NCBI RefSeq assembly: GCF_003313335.1
Contig: NZ_QMHP01000004.1
Coordinates: 333,988 to 397,987 of the forward strand
Direction of reading: 5' to 3'
Source: Pedobacter zeaxanthinifaciens
GTDB taxonomy: Bacteria; Bacteroidota; Bacteroidia; Sphingobacteriales; Sphingobacteriaceae
Length of the DNA: 64,000 nucleotides
Shown here piece after piece: positions 9,743-17,952 of this stretch; within the stretch, counting starts at the first letter, position 1; each line of letters begins with the position of its first letter. The notes beneath the pieces were generated by a model. That model was not told the origin of the DNA and did no database searches. It worked only from the letters and a program-made list of their open reading frames with translations. The translations under genes were made by a program, and so were the position numbers.

Positions 9743-10558
9743 TTAATATTGTTCTTTTTCGTTAGGGAAATCATTTGCCTTTACATCGGCAATGTATGAT
9801 TGTGCTGCGCCTTTAATGCCTTCGTATAAATCTAAATACTGGCGTAAAAAACGCGGTTTAAAGCCTTTGGTAAGTCCAATCATGTCGTTTACTACGAGCA
9901 CCTGTCCATCGCAATTGGGGCCAGCGCCAATGCCAATGGTTGGGATAGCTAAACTTTCGGTAACTTCTTTGGCCAATTTAGCTGGGATTTTTTCCAATAC
10001 TACCGCAAAACAACCCGCTTCCTGCAAGGCCAAAATATCTGTTTTAAGTTTATTAGCCTCTGCTTCATCTTTTGCCCTAACAGTATAAGTTCCAAACTTA
10101 TAAATTGACTGCGGAGTTAAGCCCAAATGCCCCATTACCGGTATGCCAGCAGTGATAATGCGCTGGATAGACTCAACAATTTCAACGCCACCTTCCAGCT
10201 TAACGCCGTGGGCACCGCTTTCTTTCATGATACGGATGGCAGAGTTTAATGCCTCTTTTGAATTGCCCTGATAGGAGCCAAAAGGCAAATCTACCACTAC
10301 AAAAGCTCTGCTAGCGCCACGTACTACAGATTGTGCATGGTAAATCATTTGATCTAAAGTGATGGGTAGGGTAGTTTCGTGTCCAGCCATTACATTAGAG
10401 GCCGAATCGCCCACTAACAGCACATCAAGACCTGCATCATCCAAAATGGTAGCCATAGAATAATCATAGGCTGTTAGCATGGCAATTTTTTCGTTGCGTT
10501 GCTTCATTTCTTGCAGCGTGTGTGTGGTGATACGCTTAATTTCTTTGTTAACCGACAT
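9743..10558 (-). CDS. panB: 3-methyl-2-oxobutanoate hydroxymethyltransferase
   Basis: First step of pantothenate synthesis: adds a hydroxymethyl group from methylene-tetrahydrofolate to 2-oxoisovalerate. The protein has 271 aa. Family features are [31 protein letters not shown] with metal-ligand Asp and the substrate site, [10 protein letters not shown], and [18 protein letters not shown] place the start at 10556-10558 ([10 protein letters not shown]) and not at 10579, because a TAATTTTG -7 element on the minus strand at 10579-10586 would put the transcript start between the two. panC and panD are not nearby. Confidence 0.95.
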   Translation of the reverse strand: MSVNKEIKRITTHTLQEMKQRNEKIAMLTAYDYSMATILDDAGLDVLLVGDSASNVMAGHETTLPITLDQMIYHAQSVVRGASRAFVVVDLPFGSYQGNSKEALNSAIRIMKESGAHGVKLEGGVEIVESIQRIITAGIPVMGHLGLTPQSIYKFGTYTVRAKDEAEANKLKTDILALQEAGCFAVVLEKIPAKLAKEVTESLAIPTIGIGAGPNCDGQVLVVNDMIGLTKGFKPRFLRQYLDLYEGIKGAAQSYIADVKANDFPNEKEQY

Positions 10559-10578
10559 GCTTTGTGTTTTGGTGTGCA

Positions 10579-10586
10579 CAAAATTA
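10579..10586 (-). promoter_or_regulatory. Possible panB -7 element
   Basis: TAATTTTG on the minus strand matches TAnnTTTG. It implies a leader of only about 13 nt before the chosen panB start. No -33 box is evident because the heptamer repeat array begins immediately upstream. Confidence 0.4.
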
Positions 10587-10603
10587 GGGTTTATTTTTTA
10601 AAA

Positions 10604-10867
10604 GTGGGCAGTTGGTAGGGATTAGGTATTAGTGGTCAGGGGTCAGTTGACAGGGATCAGTTGACAGGGATCAGTTGTTAGGTATTAGTGGTTAGGGATT
10701 AGGAGCTATTGATTGGTAGTGATTAATAACCAATATCCAGTGACTATAACAAATGAACCAATGAACCAATGACCAATGACCAATGAACTAATGAACCAAT
10801 GACAAATGGACCAATCACCAAACAACTAAAAAACTAAACAACCAAATAACCAATCAACCAACAATCC
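10604..10867. repeat. Degenerate heptamer repeat array upstream of carA
   Basis: The left half (about 10604-10715) is a run of 7-base units of the form NNTYAGG or NNTYAGT, such as GGTCAGG, GATCAGT and TATTAGT. The right half (about 10750-10867) switches to C/A-rich units such as GAACCAAT and GACCAAT. Purine richness therefore changes strand at the midpoint. The same two-part design recurs after carA. It resembles the short tandemly repeated heptamers known from cyanobacteria. Confidence 0.8.
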
Positions 10868-10908
10868 ATTTTTTTTAAAAAATCTTAAAAATAACGGTTT
10901 TAAACACC

Positions 10909-10916
10909 TATCTTTG
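10909..10916 (+). promoter_or_regulatory. Probable carA -7 element
   Basis: TATCTTTG is a full match to TAnnTTTG, 118 bases before the carA start codon. It predicts a leader of roughly 110 nt starting just after the heptamer array. A TTTG -33 box is not clear at the expected distance. Confidence 0.5.
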
Positions 10917-11034
10917 TACTCCGAAATGAGAGAGTTCAATCATACGGTTTTAACATCCTTTAAAAGCGGTTTTCCCGTTAAAAACTCCCATTGTTTTATA
11001 TCATTTTTCATCCCCAATTTTTATTGTAATTTAA

Positions 11035-12147
11035 ATGACTAACTACACTAAGTTACCAGCTATTTTGTTATTGGCCGATGGCACCGTTTTTTACGGCAAG
11101 GCTGCTGGAAAAATAGGAACTACTACTGGTGAAATTTGTTTCAACACAGGTATGACTGGTTATCAGGAGGTTTTTACGGATCCTTCTTATTTCGGACAAA
11201 TTATGGTGACTACCAATGCTCATATTGGTAACTATGGTATGCACCGCGACGAAATAGAATCCGGTGGGATTAAAATTGCCGGCTTGGTTTGCAAAAATTA
11301 CAATGTTAATTATTCAAGAAAAGAAGCTACCGAATCAATTCAGGATAACTTCCAAAATGAAAACATCGTAGGTATTTGCGATATCGATACACGTGCTTTG
11401 GTGCGTCACATCCGTAATAAGGGAGCAATGAATGCCATCATCTCGTCGGAAATTACAGATTTGCAGCAGTTAAGAAAGAAATTAGAAGAAGTGCCGCCAA
11501 TGGATGGTTTAGAATTATCGTCGGTGGTTTCTACTAAAGAGCCATATTACTACGGCAATCCAGAAGCACCAATTAAAGTTGCAGCATTAGACTTAGGAAT
11601 TAAAAAGAATATCCTTCGCAATTTTGACGATAGGGAACTTTATATCAAAGTATTCCCTGCTAAAACTACGTTTGAGGAAATGAATGCTTGGGGTGCTGAT
11701 GGTTACTTTATCTCTAACGGCCCTGGTGATCCATCGGCTATGCCTTATGCTATTGAAACTGTAAAAGCGGTATTGGAAGCTGATAAGCCATTGTTCGGTA
11801 TTTGTTTAGGCCACCAACTGTTGGCAGAAGCAAATGGTATTGGAACCATGAAAATGTTCAACGGTCACCGCGGATTGAACCACCCAGTTAAAAATATCAT
11901 TAAAAACCACTGCGAGGTAACTTCGCAAAACCACGGCTTTGGTGTTATTCCGGAAGAGGTTAAGAAATCTGATAAAGTTGAAATTACCCACGTTAACTTA
12001 AACGATGATTCTATCGAAGGTATCCGTGTGAAAGGTAAAAAGGCCTTTTCGGTTCAGTATCACCCAGAAAGCTCACCTGGTCCACACGATTCACGTTATC
12101 TTTTTGATGATTTCATCAGCATGATTAAAGGTGATTTAGTTTGGTAG
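11035..12147 (+). CDS. carA: Carbamoyl-phosphate synthase small subunit
   Basis: Glutaminase subunit (370 aa) that feeds ammonia to the large subunit CarB for carbamoyl phosphate, the precursor of arginine and pyrimidines. The N-terminal CPSase domain occupies about residues 7-150 and the class I glutamine amidotransferase domain about 180-365. The latter has nucleophile Cys257 in GICLGHQ and the HPE pair in QYHPESSPG. The family's usual length is kept. carB is not adjacent, so the two subunits are encoded apart, at least within this window. The gene stands alone between two heptamer arrays with its own promoter candidate and terminator. Confidence 0.96.
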   Translation: MTNYTKLPAILLLADGTVFYGKAAGKIGTTTGEICFNTGMTGYQEVFTDPSYFGQIMVTTNAHIGNYGMHRDEIESGGIKIAGLVCKNYNVNYSRKEATESIQDNFQNENIVGICDIDTRALVRHIRNKGAMNAIISSEITDLQQLRKKLEEVPPMDGLELSSVVSTKEPYYYGNPEAPIKVAALDLGIKKNILRNFDDRELYIKVFPAKTTFEEMNAWGADGYFISNGPGDPSAMPYAIETVKAVLEADKPLFGICLGHQLLAEANGIGTMKMFNGHRGLNHPVKNIIKNHCEVTSQNHGFGVIPEEVKKSDKVEITHVNLNDDSIEGIRVKGKKAFSVQYHPESSPGPHDSRYLFDDFISMIKGDLVW

Positions 12148-12215
12148 TTAAGTAAAAATTAAAAATTCAAAAGTCAAAATTCAAAAGTTGAACTTGGCTT
12201 TATAGCGAATAAATT

Positions 12216-12246
12216 AAGGATGTTTGTGTAGGCAGGCATCCTTTTT
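12216..12246 (+). terminator. Probable carA terminator
   Basis: AAGGATG (12216-12222) pairs with CATCCTT (12237-12243) and runs into TTTTT, 69 bp after the carA stop. Confidence 0.65.
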
Positions 12247-12251
12247 AGTTA

Positions 12252-12457
12252 GAGTAGGTATTAGGGATTAGGTATTAGGGGTCAGGTATCAGGGGTCAGG
12301 AATCAGGGGTCAGGTATTAGTGGCTAGGGATTAGATATTAGTAGTCAGGTATCAGTGGTCAGGGGTTAGTAATTAATTGGTAGCCGGTCATCAATTGAAC
12401 GATTAACCAATTAACCAAAAATCCAAAAATCCAAACAACTAACCAACCAAACATCCA
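12252..12457. repeat. Degenerate heptamer repeat array downstream of carA
   Basis: From 12259 to about 12369 the sequence can be cut into consecutive 7-mers with consensus NNTYAGG (TATTAGG, GATTAGG, GGTCAGG, TATCAGG, AATCAGG and others). From about 12394 to 12457 it changes to C/A-rich units (ATTAACCA, ATCCAAAA, CTAACCA). The layout matches the array upstream of carA, in the same orientation. With the terminator it fills the 400 bp between carA and the ABC transporter gene; I see no gene here. Confidence 0.8.
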
Positions 12458-12547
12458 TCCGCCCCATTCATCATTTCATCTTCATAATTATTCCATTTAT
12501 CCTAAAAGCGTTTACAATTCTTTTAAAGCTTCTTACATTTATATCAA

Positions 12548-13312
12548 ATGACAGATAGAAAAGCAATCATTAGCGTACAAAATTTAGTTAAACACTATGG
12601 CGATTTTAAGGCCGTTCAGGGCTTATCGTTTGATGTTTACGAAAATGAAATATTTGGCCTGCTTGGTCCAAATGGCGCCGGAAAAACCACAACTCTCGAA
12701 ATTATTGAAACCCTGCGCAGCAAAACAAGCGGACAGGTTTTGGTAAATGGTTTAAATGTAGAAACAGATGCTAACGCCATCAAACAAATTATTGGGGTGC
12801 AGTTGCAGGCTGCAGGTTATTACCCCAACCTCAATCTGCTGGAATTGTTGAAGCTATTTTCTGGCTTGTACGGCGTAGATGTATCACCAATTGAAATGCT
12901 GGCTAAAGTAAATTTGCAGGACAAGGCAAAAGCGAAGTATAAAGAGCTGTCTGGCGGACAAAAACAACGCTTTTCTATTGCAACTACACTAATTAATTCG
13001 CCAAAAATTATTTTTTTGGATGAACCTACAACAGGCCTTGATCCCCAAGCTCGCCGTAATTTGTGGGACTTAATTACTGAAATCAGAAATAATGGTACTA
13101 CGGTTGTCATCACCACGCACTATATGGACGAAGCCGAACAGCTATGTGATAGGGTAGCTTTTGTGGAAGCCGGAAAAATCATCGCTTTAGATACACCAGA
13201 TCAATTGATAGATAATTTGATTGCAAGTGGATTTGAGCGTAAAAAAGAAGTGAAAGCAGCCAACCTGGAAGATGTGTTCATCAACCTAACAGGCAAAGAG
13301 TGGAGAGAGTAA
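12548..13312 (+). CDS. ABC transporter ATP-binding protein (ABC-2 exporter)
   Basis: ATPase subunit of 254 aa. Walker A is GPNGAGKTT (40-48), the signature is LSGGQKQR (about 137-144) and Walker B with its glutamate is IIFLDEPTTGLD; the switch histidine is in VITTHYMDEAEQL. This is the DrrA/NatA/CcmA-like exporter type. It works with the membrane protein encoded 53 bp downstream. The exported compound (drug, lipid or sodium) cannot be read from the sequence. Confidence 0.92.
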   Translation: MTDRKAIISVQNLVKHYGDFKAVQGLSFDVYENEIFGLLGPNGAGKTTTLEIIETLRSKTSGQVLVNGLNVETDANAIKQIIGVQLQAAGYYPNLNLLELLKLFSGLYGVDVSPIEMLAKVNLQDKAKAKYKELSGGQKQRFSIATTLINSPKIIFLDEPTTGLDPQARRNLWDLITEIRNNGTTVVITTHYMDEAEQLCDRVAFVEAGKIIALDTPDQLIDNLIASGFERKKEVKAANLEDVFINLTGKEWRE

Positions 13313-13365
13313 TTAAGTTAAGAGTAGAAAGTTAAAAGTAAAAAGTCAAGCCAAACACATAAGCA

Positions 13366-14457
13366 ATGTCAAAAACTTACAATCATACCAAAGCCACTTT
13401 GGCGCTAGCAAAGGCAAGTTTCAGGTCAATTACCCGAAGCCCTTCCGCGGTAATCTTTACCCTTGCTTTTCCATTAATCTTTATCGTTGTTTTCGGCTTT
13501 ATTGGCGGAGGCGGAGTAAAGCTTGATGTGGCTGTGCTGCCGGGTTCTGATTTGCAAAATCCTATCATTGCAGCGCTTGAAAAAACCGGAGTGGTGCGTT
13601 TAACCAAAAACGATACGCAACAAAATATTGATAAAAGCTTAGAAAAAGGAGCTTATGATGCGGTAATTAGCATCGAAAAAAATCCAAACGGATTACCGGC
13701 CTATTACACCAACGTGAAATACACCTCGGCATCGCTAACTAACGGCAATGTATTAAAATCAGTTTTGAATGATGTGGTAGGGAAGCTCAATACCGTAAAC
13801 CAAAAACCAACCGTAACCGAAGTTCGTGCTACAACCGTTACAGGCAGGGAGTACCGCACCATCGATTTTATTTTGCCAGGCCAGCTCGGATTTTCGTTGC
13901 TTAGTACCGGTGTTTTTGGTACCGCATTTATTTTCTTCGCCCTGCGACAAAACTTAGTCATCAAACGTTTTTTCGCTACACCTGTAAGGCGTTCCAGTAT
14001 TGTGCTTGGCGAAGCTATTGCTCGCATAGGTTTTGCTTTGTTAGGCGCTTTGTTTATTATCATTATTGGTCATTTTGCCTTTAATTTTACATTAATCAAT
14101 GGGGCTGTCACCGTAATTAACATGCTGGTTTTAGCGCTCATAGGTGTAGTGGTATTCATGGGTTTTGGGTTTGTGGTTTCTGGTTTAGCCAAAAGCGAAA
14201 GTACCATTCCGCCAATTTCCAATATCATTACCTTGCCTCAGTTTCTGCTTTCAGGCACGTTTTTCTCCATTAATGCCTTTCCAAGTTGGTTGCAGCCTAT
14301 TAGCAGGGCCTTGCCTTTAACTTATTTGAACGATGCCATGCGTAAGGTGGCTTTCGAAGGCGCAGGTTTATGGGATGTAAAGCAGCAAATCCTGATCATG
14401 TTGGTTTGGGGTGTTGGCATCTATGCCGTGGCAGTAAAAACATTTAAATGGGAGTAG
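13366..14457 (+). CDS. ABC-2 type transporter permease
   Basis: Membrane subunit of 363 aa and partner of the ATPase gene just upstream. It has one helix near the N-terminus (about 28-48), a hydrophilic external domain (about 50-170), then five helices in the C-terminal half, the standard ABC-2 (DrrB/YhgE-like) layout. LSGTFFSINAFPSWLQPISRALPLTYLNDAMR near residues 300-330 is the family's conserved C-terminal signature region. The pair forms a simple two-gene exporter operon. Confidence 0.9.
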   Translation: MSKTYNHTKATLALAKASFRSITRSPSAVIFTLAFPLIFIVVFGFIGGGGVKLDVAVLPGSDLQNPIIAALEKTGVVRLTKNDTQQNIDKSLEKGAYDAVISIEKNPNGLPAYYTNVKYTSASLTNGNVLKSVLNDVVGKLNTVNQKPTVTEVRATTVTGREYRTIDFILPGQLGFSLLSTGVFGTAFIFFALRQNLVIKRFFATPVRRSSIVLGEAIARIGFALLGALFIIIIGHFAFNFTLINGAVTVINMLVLALIGVVVFMGFGFVVSGLAKSESTIPPISNIITLPQFLLSGTFFSINAFPSWLQPISRALPLTYLNDAMRKVAFEGAGLWDVKQQILIMLVWGVGIYAVAVKTFKWE

Positions 14458-14510
14458 TTTGATTAGAAGCGCAGTTTCCCTGCCTCTTCTGATACTTTTG
14501 TCCCGCTTTT

Positions 14511-14544
14511 TACTACAAGTCCGCTTCCGATTTTTACATCGGAA
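14511..14544. repeat. Intergenic inverted-repeat element related to 9655-9690
   Basis: GTCCCGCTTTTT is followed by a 7-bp hairpin, TTCCGAT (14525-14531) with ATCGGAA (14538-14544). The pieces resemble, in opposite orientation, those at 9655-9690. The remaining 286-bp gap between the permease and FMN reductase genes shows no gene. Confidence 0.35.
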
Positions 14545-14743
14545 TGTGGGCTTTTCGTTTCAATCGGGGCTAAATAACCAAGTTCCTCCAATAAAACTAA
14601 CATTGGGCTTATCGCAGTGCAACACCGTTAGCTGCTAAAAATGAAACGAATTTTTCTGCCAAAGTTTGTTTGCTTTCCATACCTCATCGCAAACAACATT
14701 AATTATTATTCGTTAGTTTAGCTGCACAGTAAATTTTATCGAT

Positions 14744-15304
14744 ATGCCTAAAATAGCAGTTATCTCCGCCAGCGTAAGAAAAGGACGCAAAAGTCACAGT
14801 GTAGCGCTTTATTTTCAACATTACTTAACTGAAAAGCAGCTTGCCGAAATAGAAATCATTGATTTAGATGTCTACAAATTTCCAATTTTCGAAGAGCGTT
14901 TGCGCTTGATAGAAAATCCGACAGAGGATATGCTTCAACTGGCAGCCGCTATTACCAATGCAGACGGTATTATCATTGTAACACCAGAATATAATGGTGG
15001 TTATCCGGCCAGCTTAAAAAATGTAATTGATTTGCTTTATAGCGAGTGGAAACGCAAACCCATTGCCATTGCCACAGTTTCTGCAGGTGCATTTGGTGGC
15101 TCGCAAGTCATCACATCATTGCAATTCAGCTTATGGAAAATAGGTGCTTTAACGGTACCAGCTATGTTTCCAGTGCCTACGGTAGAAAAAACTTTCAACG
15201 ACGACGGTAGGCCAACTGATCCAGAAACAATGGATAAAAAGGCTTCGGTGTTTGTTAATGAGCTGTTGTTTTGGATAGCTGCAAAAGCGGCTTCTGCATC
15301 ATAA
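14744..15304 (+). CDS. NADPH-dependent FMN reductase family protein
   Basis: Flavodoxin-like reductase of 186 aa. Phosphate-binding residues are SVRKGRKS (10-17), and the flavin-contacting loop PEYNGGYPASLKN lies at 81-93, followed by SAGAFGGSQ. Relatives reduce quinones, chromate or azo dyes using NAD(P)H. The physiological substrate is uncertain. The protein is cytoplasmic. It is monocistronic by position, with tRNA-Pro about 100 bp downstream. Confidence 0.88.
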   Translation: MPKIAVISASVRKGRKSHSVALYFQHYLTEKQLAEIEIIDLDVYKFPIFEERLRLIENPTEDMLQLAAAITNADGIIIVTPEYNGGYPASLKNVIDLLYSEWKRKPIAIATVSAGAFGGSQVITSLQFSLWKIGALTVPAMFPVPTVEKTFNDDGRPTDPETMDKKASVFVNELLFWIAAKAASAS

Positions 15305-15325
15305 ATAAATATTTTTTAAAATCGA

Positions 15326-15356
15326 TTTGCAAGGGAGTTATAATTGCTTATCTTTG
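15326..15356 (+). promoter_or_regulatory. Consensus Bacteroidota promoter for tRNA-Pro
   Basis: TTTG at 15326-15329 and TATCTTTG at 15349-15356 are separated by 19 bases, a full match to the TTTG/TAnnTTTG promoter. Start of transcription is expected near 15363, leaving a leader of about 45 nt to be trimmed from the tRNA. Confidence 0.75.
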
Positions 15357-15408
15357 CAACCTCGTTTAGCTCTAGGGCTATGGCGGGAAACAAAGGTGAT
15401 ACCACCAT

Positions 15409-15482
15409 CGGGGTGTAGCGTAGCCCGGTATCGCGCCACATTTGGGATGTGGAGGTCGTAGGTTCGAATCCTGCCACCCCGA
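15409..15482 (+). tRNA. tRNA-Pro (anticodon TGG)
   Basis: A 74-nt cloverleaf is visible. The acceptor stem CGGGGTG pairs with CACCCCG (15409-15415 with 15475-15481). The anticodon stem CCACA/TGTGG encloses the loop TTTGGGA with anticodon TGG, and the T-loop is TTCGAAT between GTAGG and CCTGC. The discriminator base is A, and the terminal CCA is not encoded. A consensus promoter precedes it and a terminator follows. Confidence 0.97.
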
Positions 15483-15492
15483 CAATAAAATT

Positions 15493-15530
15493 AATCCCCT
15501 GTAAATTCAAACTTACAGGGGATTTTTAGT
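15493..15530 (+). terminator. Terminator after tRNA-Pro
   Basis: A 12-bp perfect stem (15493-15504 with 15513-15524) is followed by TTTTTAG and a further T-run. It begins 10 bases after the tRNA and may also block the convergent TlpA operon. Confidence 0.85.
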
Positions 15531-15635
15531 TTTTAGTATTTTTGCCATACTACAAAATGAAAGCGGCGAACCATCCGGCCCGCCGTCTTATCATCACTAA
15601 CCTAAAAATTTAAAGTTTAACTACTTCTACTTCAA

Positions 15636-16760
15636 TTATTTGATGTATGAAGCAATTTTTTGGTTTACATCTTCACCGCGTAAATCTTTAGCGATGATTT
15701 TTCCACTAGGGTCTATCAAGAAATTTTGAGGAATCGCTGTAATGCCAAAGCGGACAGCCACTTCGGTTTGGAAACCTTTTACATCGCTCACTTGCGTCCA
15801 AGGCAATTTATCTGCTTCTACTGCTTTTAGCCAAGGTTCTTTTTTGTCATCCAATGAAACACCAACGATTTCGAAGTTCTTGCTTTTTAGTTCGTTATAT
15901 GCCTTTAAAAGATGCGGGTTTTCTGCTCTGCAAGGCACACACCAGCTCGCCCAAAAATCTACCAATACATATTTGCCCTTTAAGGATGATAACTTGAACT
16001 CGTTACCTTTGGTGTCAGGCAATGTAAAATCAACCGTTTTACCGATAGCTATCTGTTTAGCTTTGTTATATTTTTCGGTTATTTTTTTGCCGGTAAAGCT
16101 AGCAAGTACCTTTGGGGTCAATATCTTATAATACGGATCAAACTTTGCTACATCAATTACTGCCATTTTATTTTCGTGAATTAAATCGGCAGTTACATAA
16201 GAATTTGGATGGCTAAAAATAAATGAATCTAAAATGGATTCAATTTTTGCGTGTAGTGGTCTGGCTTCGGCCTGTATCTCTTTTATTTTAACCGTATCCT
16301 TAACTTTTGCATAATAAACCTTTGCAAACCTATCGCTAATGGCTTTAAACTGCGCTAATTTTTCTTGTGTTAGTGCGGTGTATTCCAAAAAATCTGTTTG
16401 AGCCTGCGGACCTGTAATTTTTGCATTTTTCAAACTGTCGGTGCCTAGCACTTTATATTTGCCAATTTCCAGGTAAAACTCTTTATAATCTGCTTGCTGG
16501 CGTAGCTTTGCGGTATCTTTTTTAATTGGTATAATTGAAAGATAGGCCCTGTTACCAAAGGCAGTTTCGCCCTTAAAGCTAAATTTCCCGTTGATAATGT
16601 TGGCGGTATCTTTTTGCTCTTTGCCTTTAGGATTTCTAAAGCTTAGCACAACCGCTTTATCGTTTGCTAATTTTGTAAGATTGCCAGTTATTTCAAACTT
16701 ATCCTGAGCGTTAGCTGTAAAAGCCAAAGCTAACAGTGCGACTAAAATTATTTTTTTCAT
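15636..16760 (-). CDS. TlpA-like thioredoxin with DUF4369 domain (second of a tandem pair)
   Basis: Exported thiol:disulfide oxidoreductase of 374 aa. A signal peptide (1-18, ending ANAQ) is followed by a beta-rich DUF4369-type domain (about 20-115), a helical linker and a C-terminal AhpC/TlpA thioredoxin domain (about 235-374) with the active site WCVPC (Cys274, Cys277). This type occurs often next to SusC/SusD genes in this phylum. It is the last gene of the sigma/FecR/SusCD locus, 29 bp after a close paralogue. Its role there (redox care of the transporter or substrate) is inferred from position. Confidence 0.85.
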   Translation of the reverse strand: MKKIILVALLALAFTANAQDKFEITGNLTKLANDKAVVLSFRNPKGKEQKDTANIINGKFSFKGETAFGNRAYLSIIPIKKDTAKLRQQADYKEFYLEIGKYKVLGTDSLKNAKITGPQAQTDFLEYTALTQEKLAQFKAISDRFAKVYYAKVKDTVKIKEIQAEARPLHAKIESILDSFIFSHPNSYVTADLIHENKMAVIDVAKFDPYYKILTPKVLASFTGKKITEKYNKAKQIAIGKTVDFTLPDTKGNEFKLSSLKGKYVLVDFWASWCVPCRAENPHLLKAYNELKSKNFEIVGVSLDDKKEPWLKAVEADKLPWTQVSDVKGFQTEVAVRFGITAIPQNFLIDPSGKIIAKDLRGEDVNQKIASYIK

Positions 16761-16789
16761 TTGTGTGTTTTTAGATTTCTATTTCGCTA

Positions 16790-17917
16790 CTACTTGATGT
16801 ATTTTCTCAATTGTTCCGTTAAATTTTCGCCACGTAAGTTCTTGGCTACAATAAGTCCGTTTGGATCTACCAAGATGTTTTGCGGGACCGAGTTGATGCC
16901 ATACATCAAAGCCACTTCGTTTTTCCAGTATTTCAAATCACTAACGTGAATCCAAGGCATGCCATCCGTTTCAATAGCGGCTAGCCATTGTTCCTTTCCA
17001 GCATCAAGGGAAACACTTACAATCTCAAATTTATCGCCCTTAAGCGCATTGTAAGCTTTAACTACGTTGGGGTTTTCTGCCCTGCAAGGCACACACCAGC
17101 TGGCCCAAAAATCTACCAAAACGTATTTACCGCGTAGCGAAGAAAGCTTGAAAGGTTTGCCATTTTGATCGTTTTGCGTAAAATCAGTTGCTTTTGAACC
17201 TTCTTGGCGGCGTTTACCTATTTCAATTTTCTCCATGGTACGTTTGCCAAGCGGCGAATTTTTCAACTGTGCCGAGAAGCGATGGAACATGGGTTCAACC
17301 TCACTTGCTACAAATTTGCTATCTAGCACGTAGTAGTTATAAGCCAATAAACCAGCGTAAGAGTTTAAGTGAGTTTCCGCAAAGGTGGTATTGATTTTTT
17401 TGATCTCTGCGACTAGCGTAGAAATGGAATCGCCAGCTTTTTTGCGCTGCTCCAAAGCAAATTCATATTCGCCATCCTTATTTTTTTTGCCGTATTTATT
17501 CTGCAGGGCGATAATTTTATTAGTCAATGGCCTAACCGTTGCTTCTCTTTCTTTATTTTCATCCTCAGCTTTTGAACCGTTTACGCTAGCATTGGCAATG
17601 CCATCTTTTCCAGTTAAAGTAACTTTAGAATTTTCGAGAATAAAACCAATGTAATCACGGTTTGCTGAAGCTTGTTTAGCATTTATTGGTCTAACTGCTA
17701 CAATGACGTTTTGAGGTTCATCTAAGCTGCCTTTAAACGTAAAACTTCCATTTTTAATTGTTGTCGAATCTGTCTCTTTCCAAATGCCATTTTTTAAAAA
17801 GGCGATGTAGGCTTTAGCCGGTGTTTTTAGTTCGGTTAATTTACCAGTAAGGGTGTACGATTGCTGTGCTGCTGCGAAAAACGGCAGCAACAGCATTGTA
17901 AATATTAATTTTTTCAT
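16790..17917 (-). CDS. TlpA-like thioredoxin with DUF4369 domain (first of a tandem pair)
   Basis: Exported thioredoxin-fold protein of 375 aa with the same plan as its downstream neighbour: signal peptide (1-17, ending AAAQ), DUF4369-like domain (about 20-110), helical linker and thioredoxin domain with WCVPC (Cys275, Cys278). The segment around the active site (GKYVLVDFWASWCVPC) is identical in both proteins, and both start codons are preceded by the same AAACACACAA leader, so the pair arose by tandem duplication. The N-terminal domains have drifted far more. It lies 35 bp after the DUF1735 gene in the same operon. Confidence 0.85.
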   Translation of the reverse strand: MKKLIFTMLLLPFFAAAQQSYTLTGKLTELKTPAKAYIAFLKNGIWKETDSTTIKNGSFTFKGSLDEPQNVIVAVRPINAKQASANRDYIGFILENSKVTLTGKDGIANASVNGSKAEDENKEREATVRPLTNKIIALQNKYGKKNKDGEYEFALEQRKKAGDSISTLVAEIKKINTTFAETHLNSYAGLLAYNYYVLDSKFVASEVEPMFHRFSAQLKNSPLGKRTMEKIEIGKRRQEGSKATDFTQNDQNGKPFKLSSLRGKYVLVDFWASWCVPCRAENPNVVKAYNALKGDKFEIVSVSLDAGKEQWLAAIETDGMPWIHVSDLKYWKNEVALMYGINSVPQNILVDPNGLIVAKNLRGENLTEQLRKYIK

Positions 17918-17952
17918 TTGTGTGTTTCTTTTATTTAAGTTGTAATCAGCTA

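Noticed and set aside
10604..12457. The heptamer arrays considered as CRISPR arrays
   Set aside because: Units are 7 bases, degenerate and without spacers of constant length; no cas gene is present.
15316..15510. A 64-codon minus-strand reading frame covering the tRNA-Pro gene
   Set aside because: It is the reverse strand of the tRNA and its terminator; the encoded GFEPTTSTSQ-type peptide is a familiar artefact of tRNA regions.
15564..15585. CGGCG/CGCCG hairpin downstream of the TlpA operon as its terminator
   Set aside because: The stem is short and no T-run follows on the minus strand.
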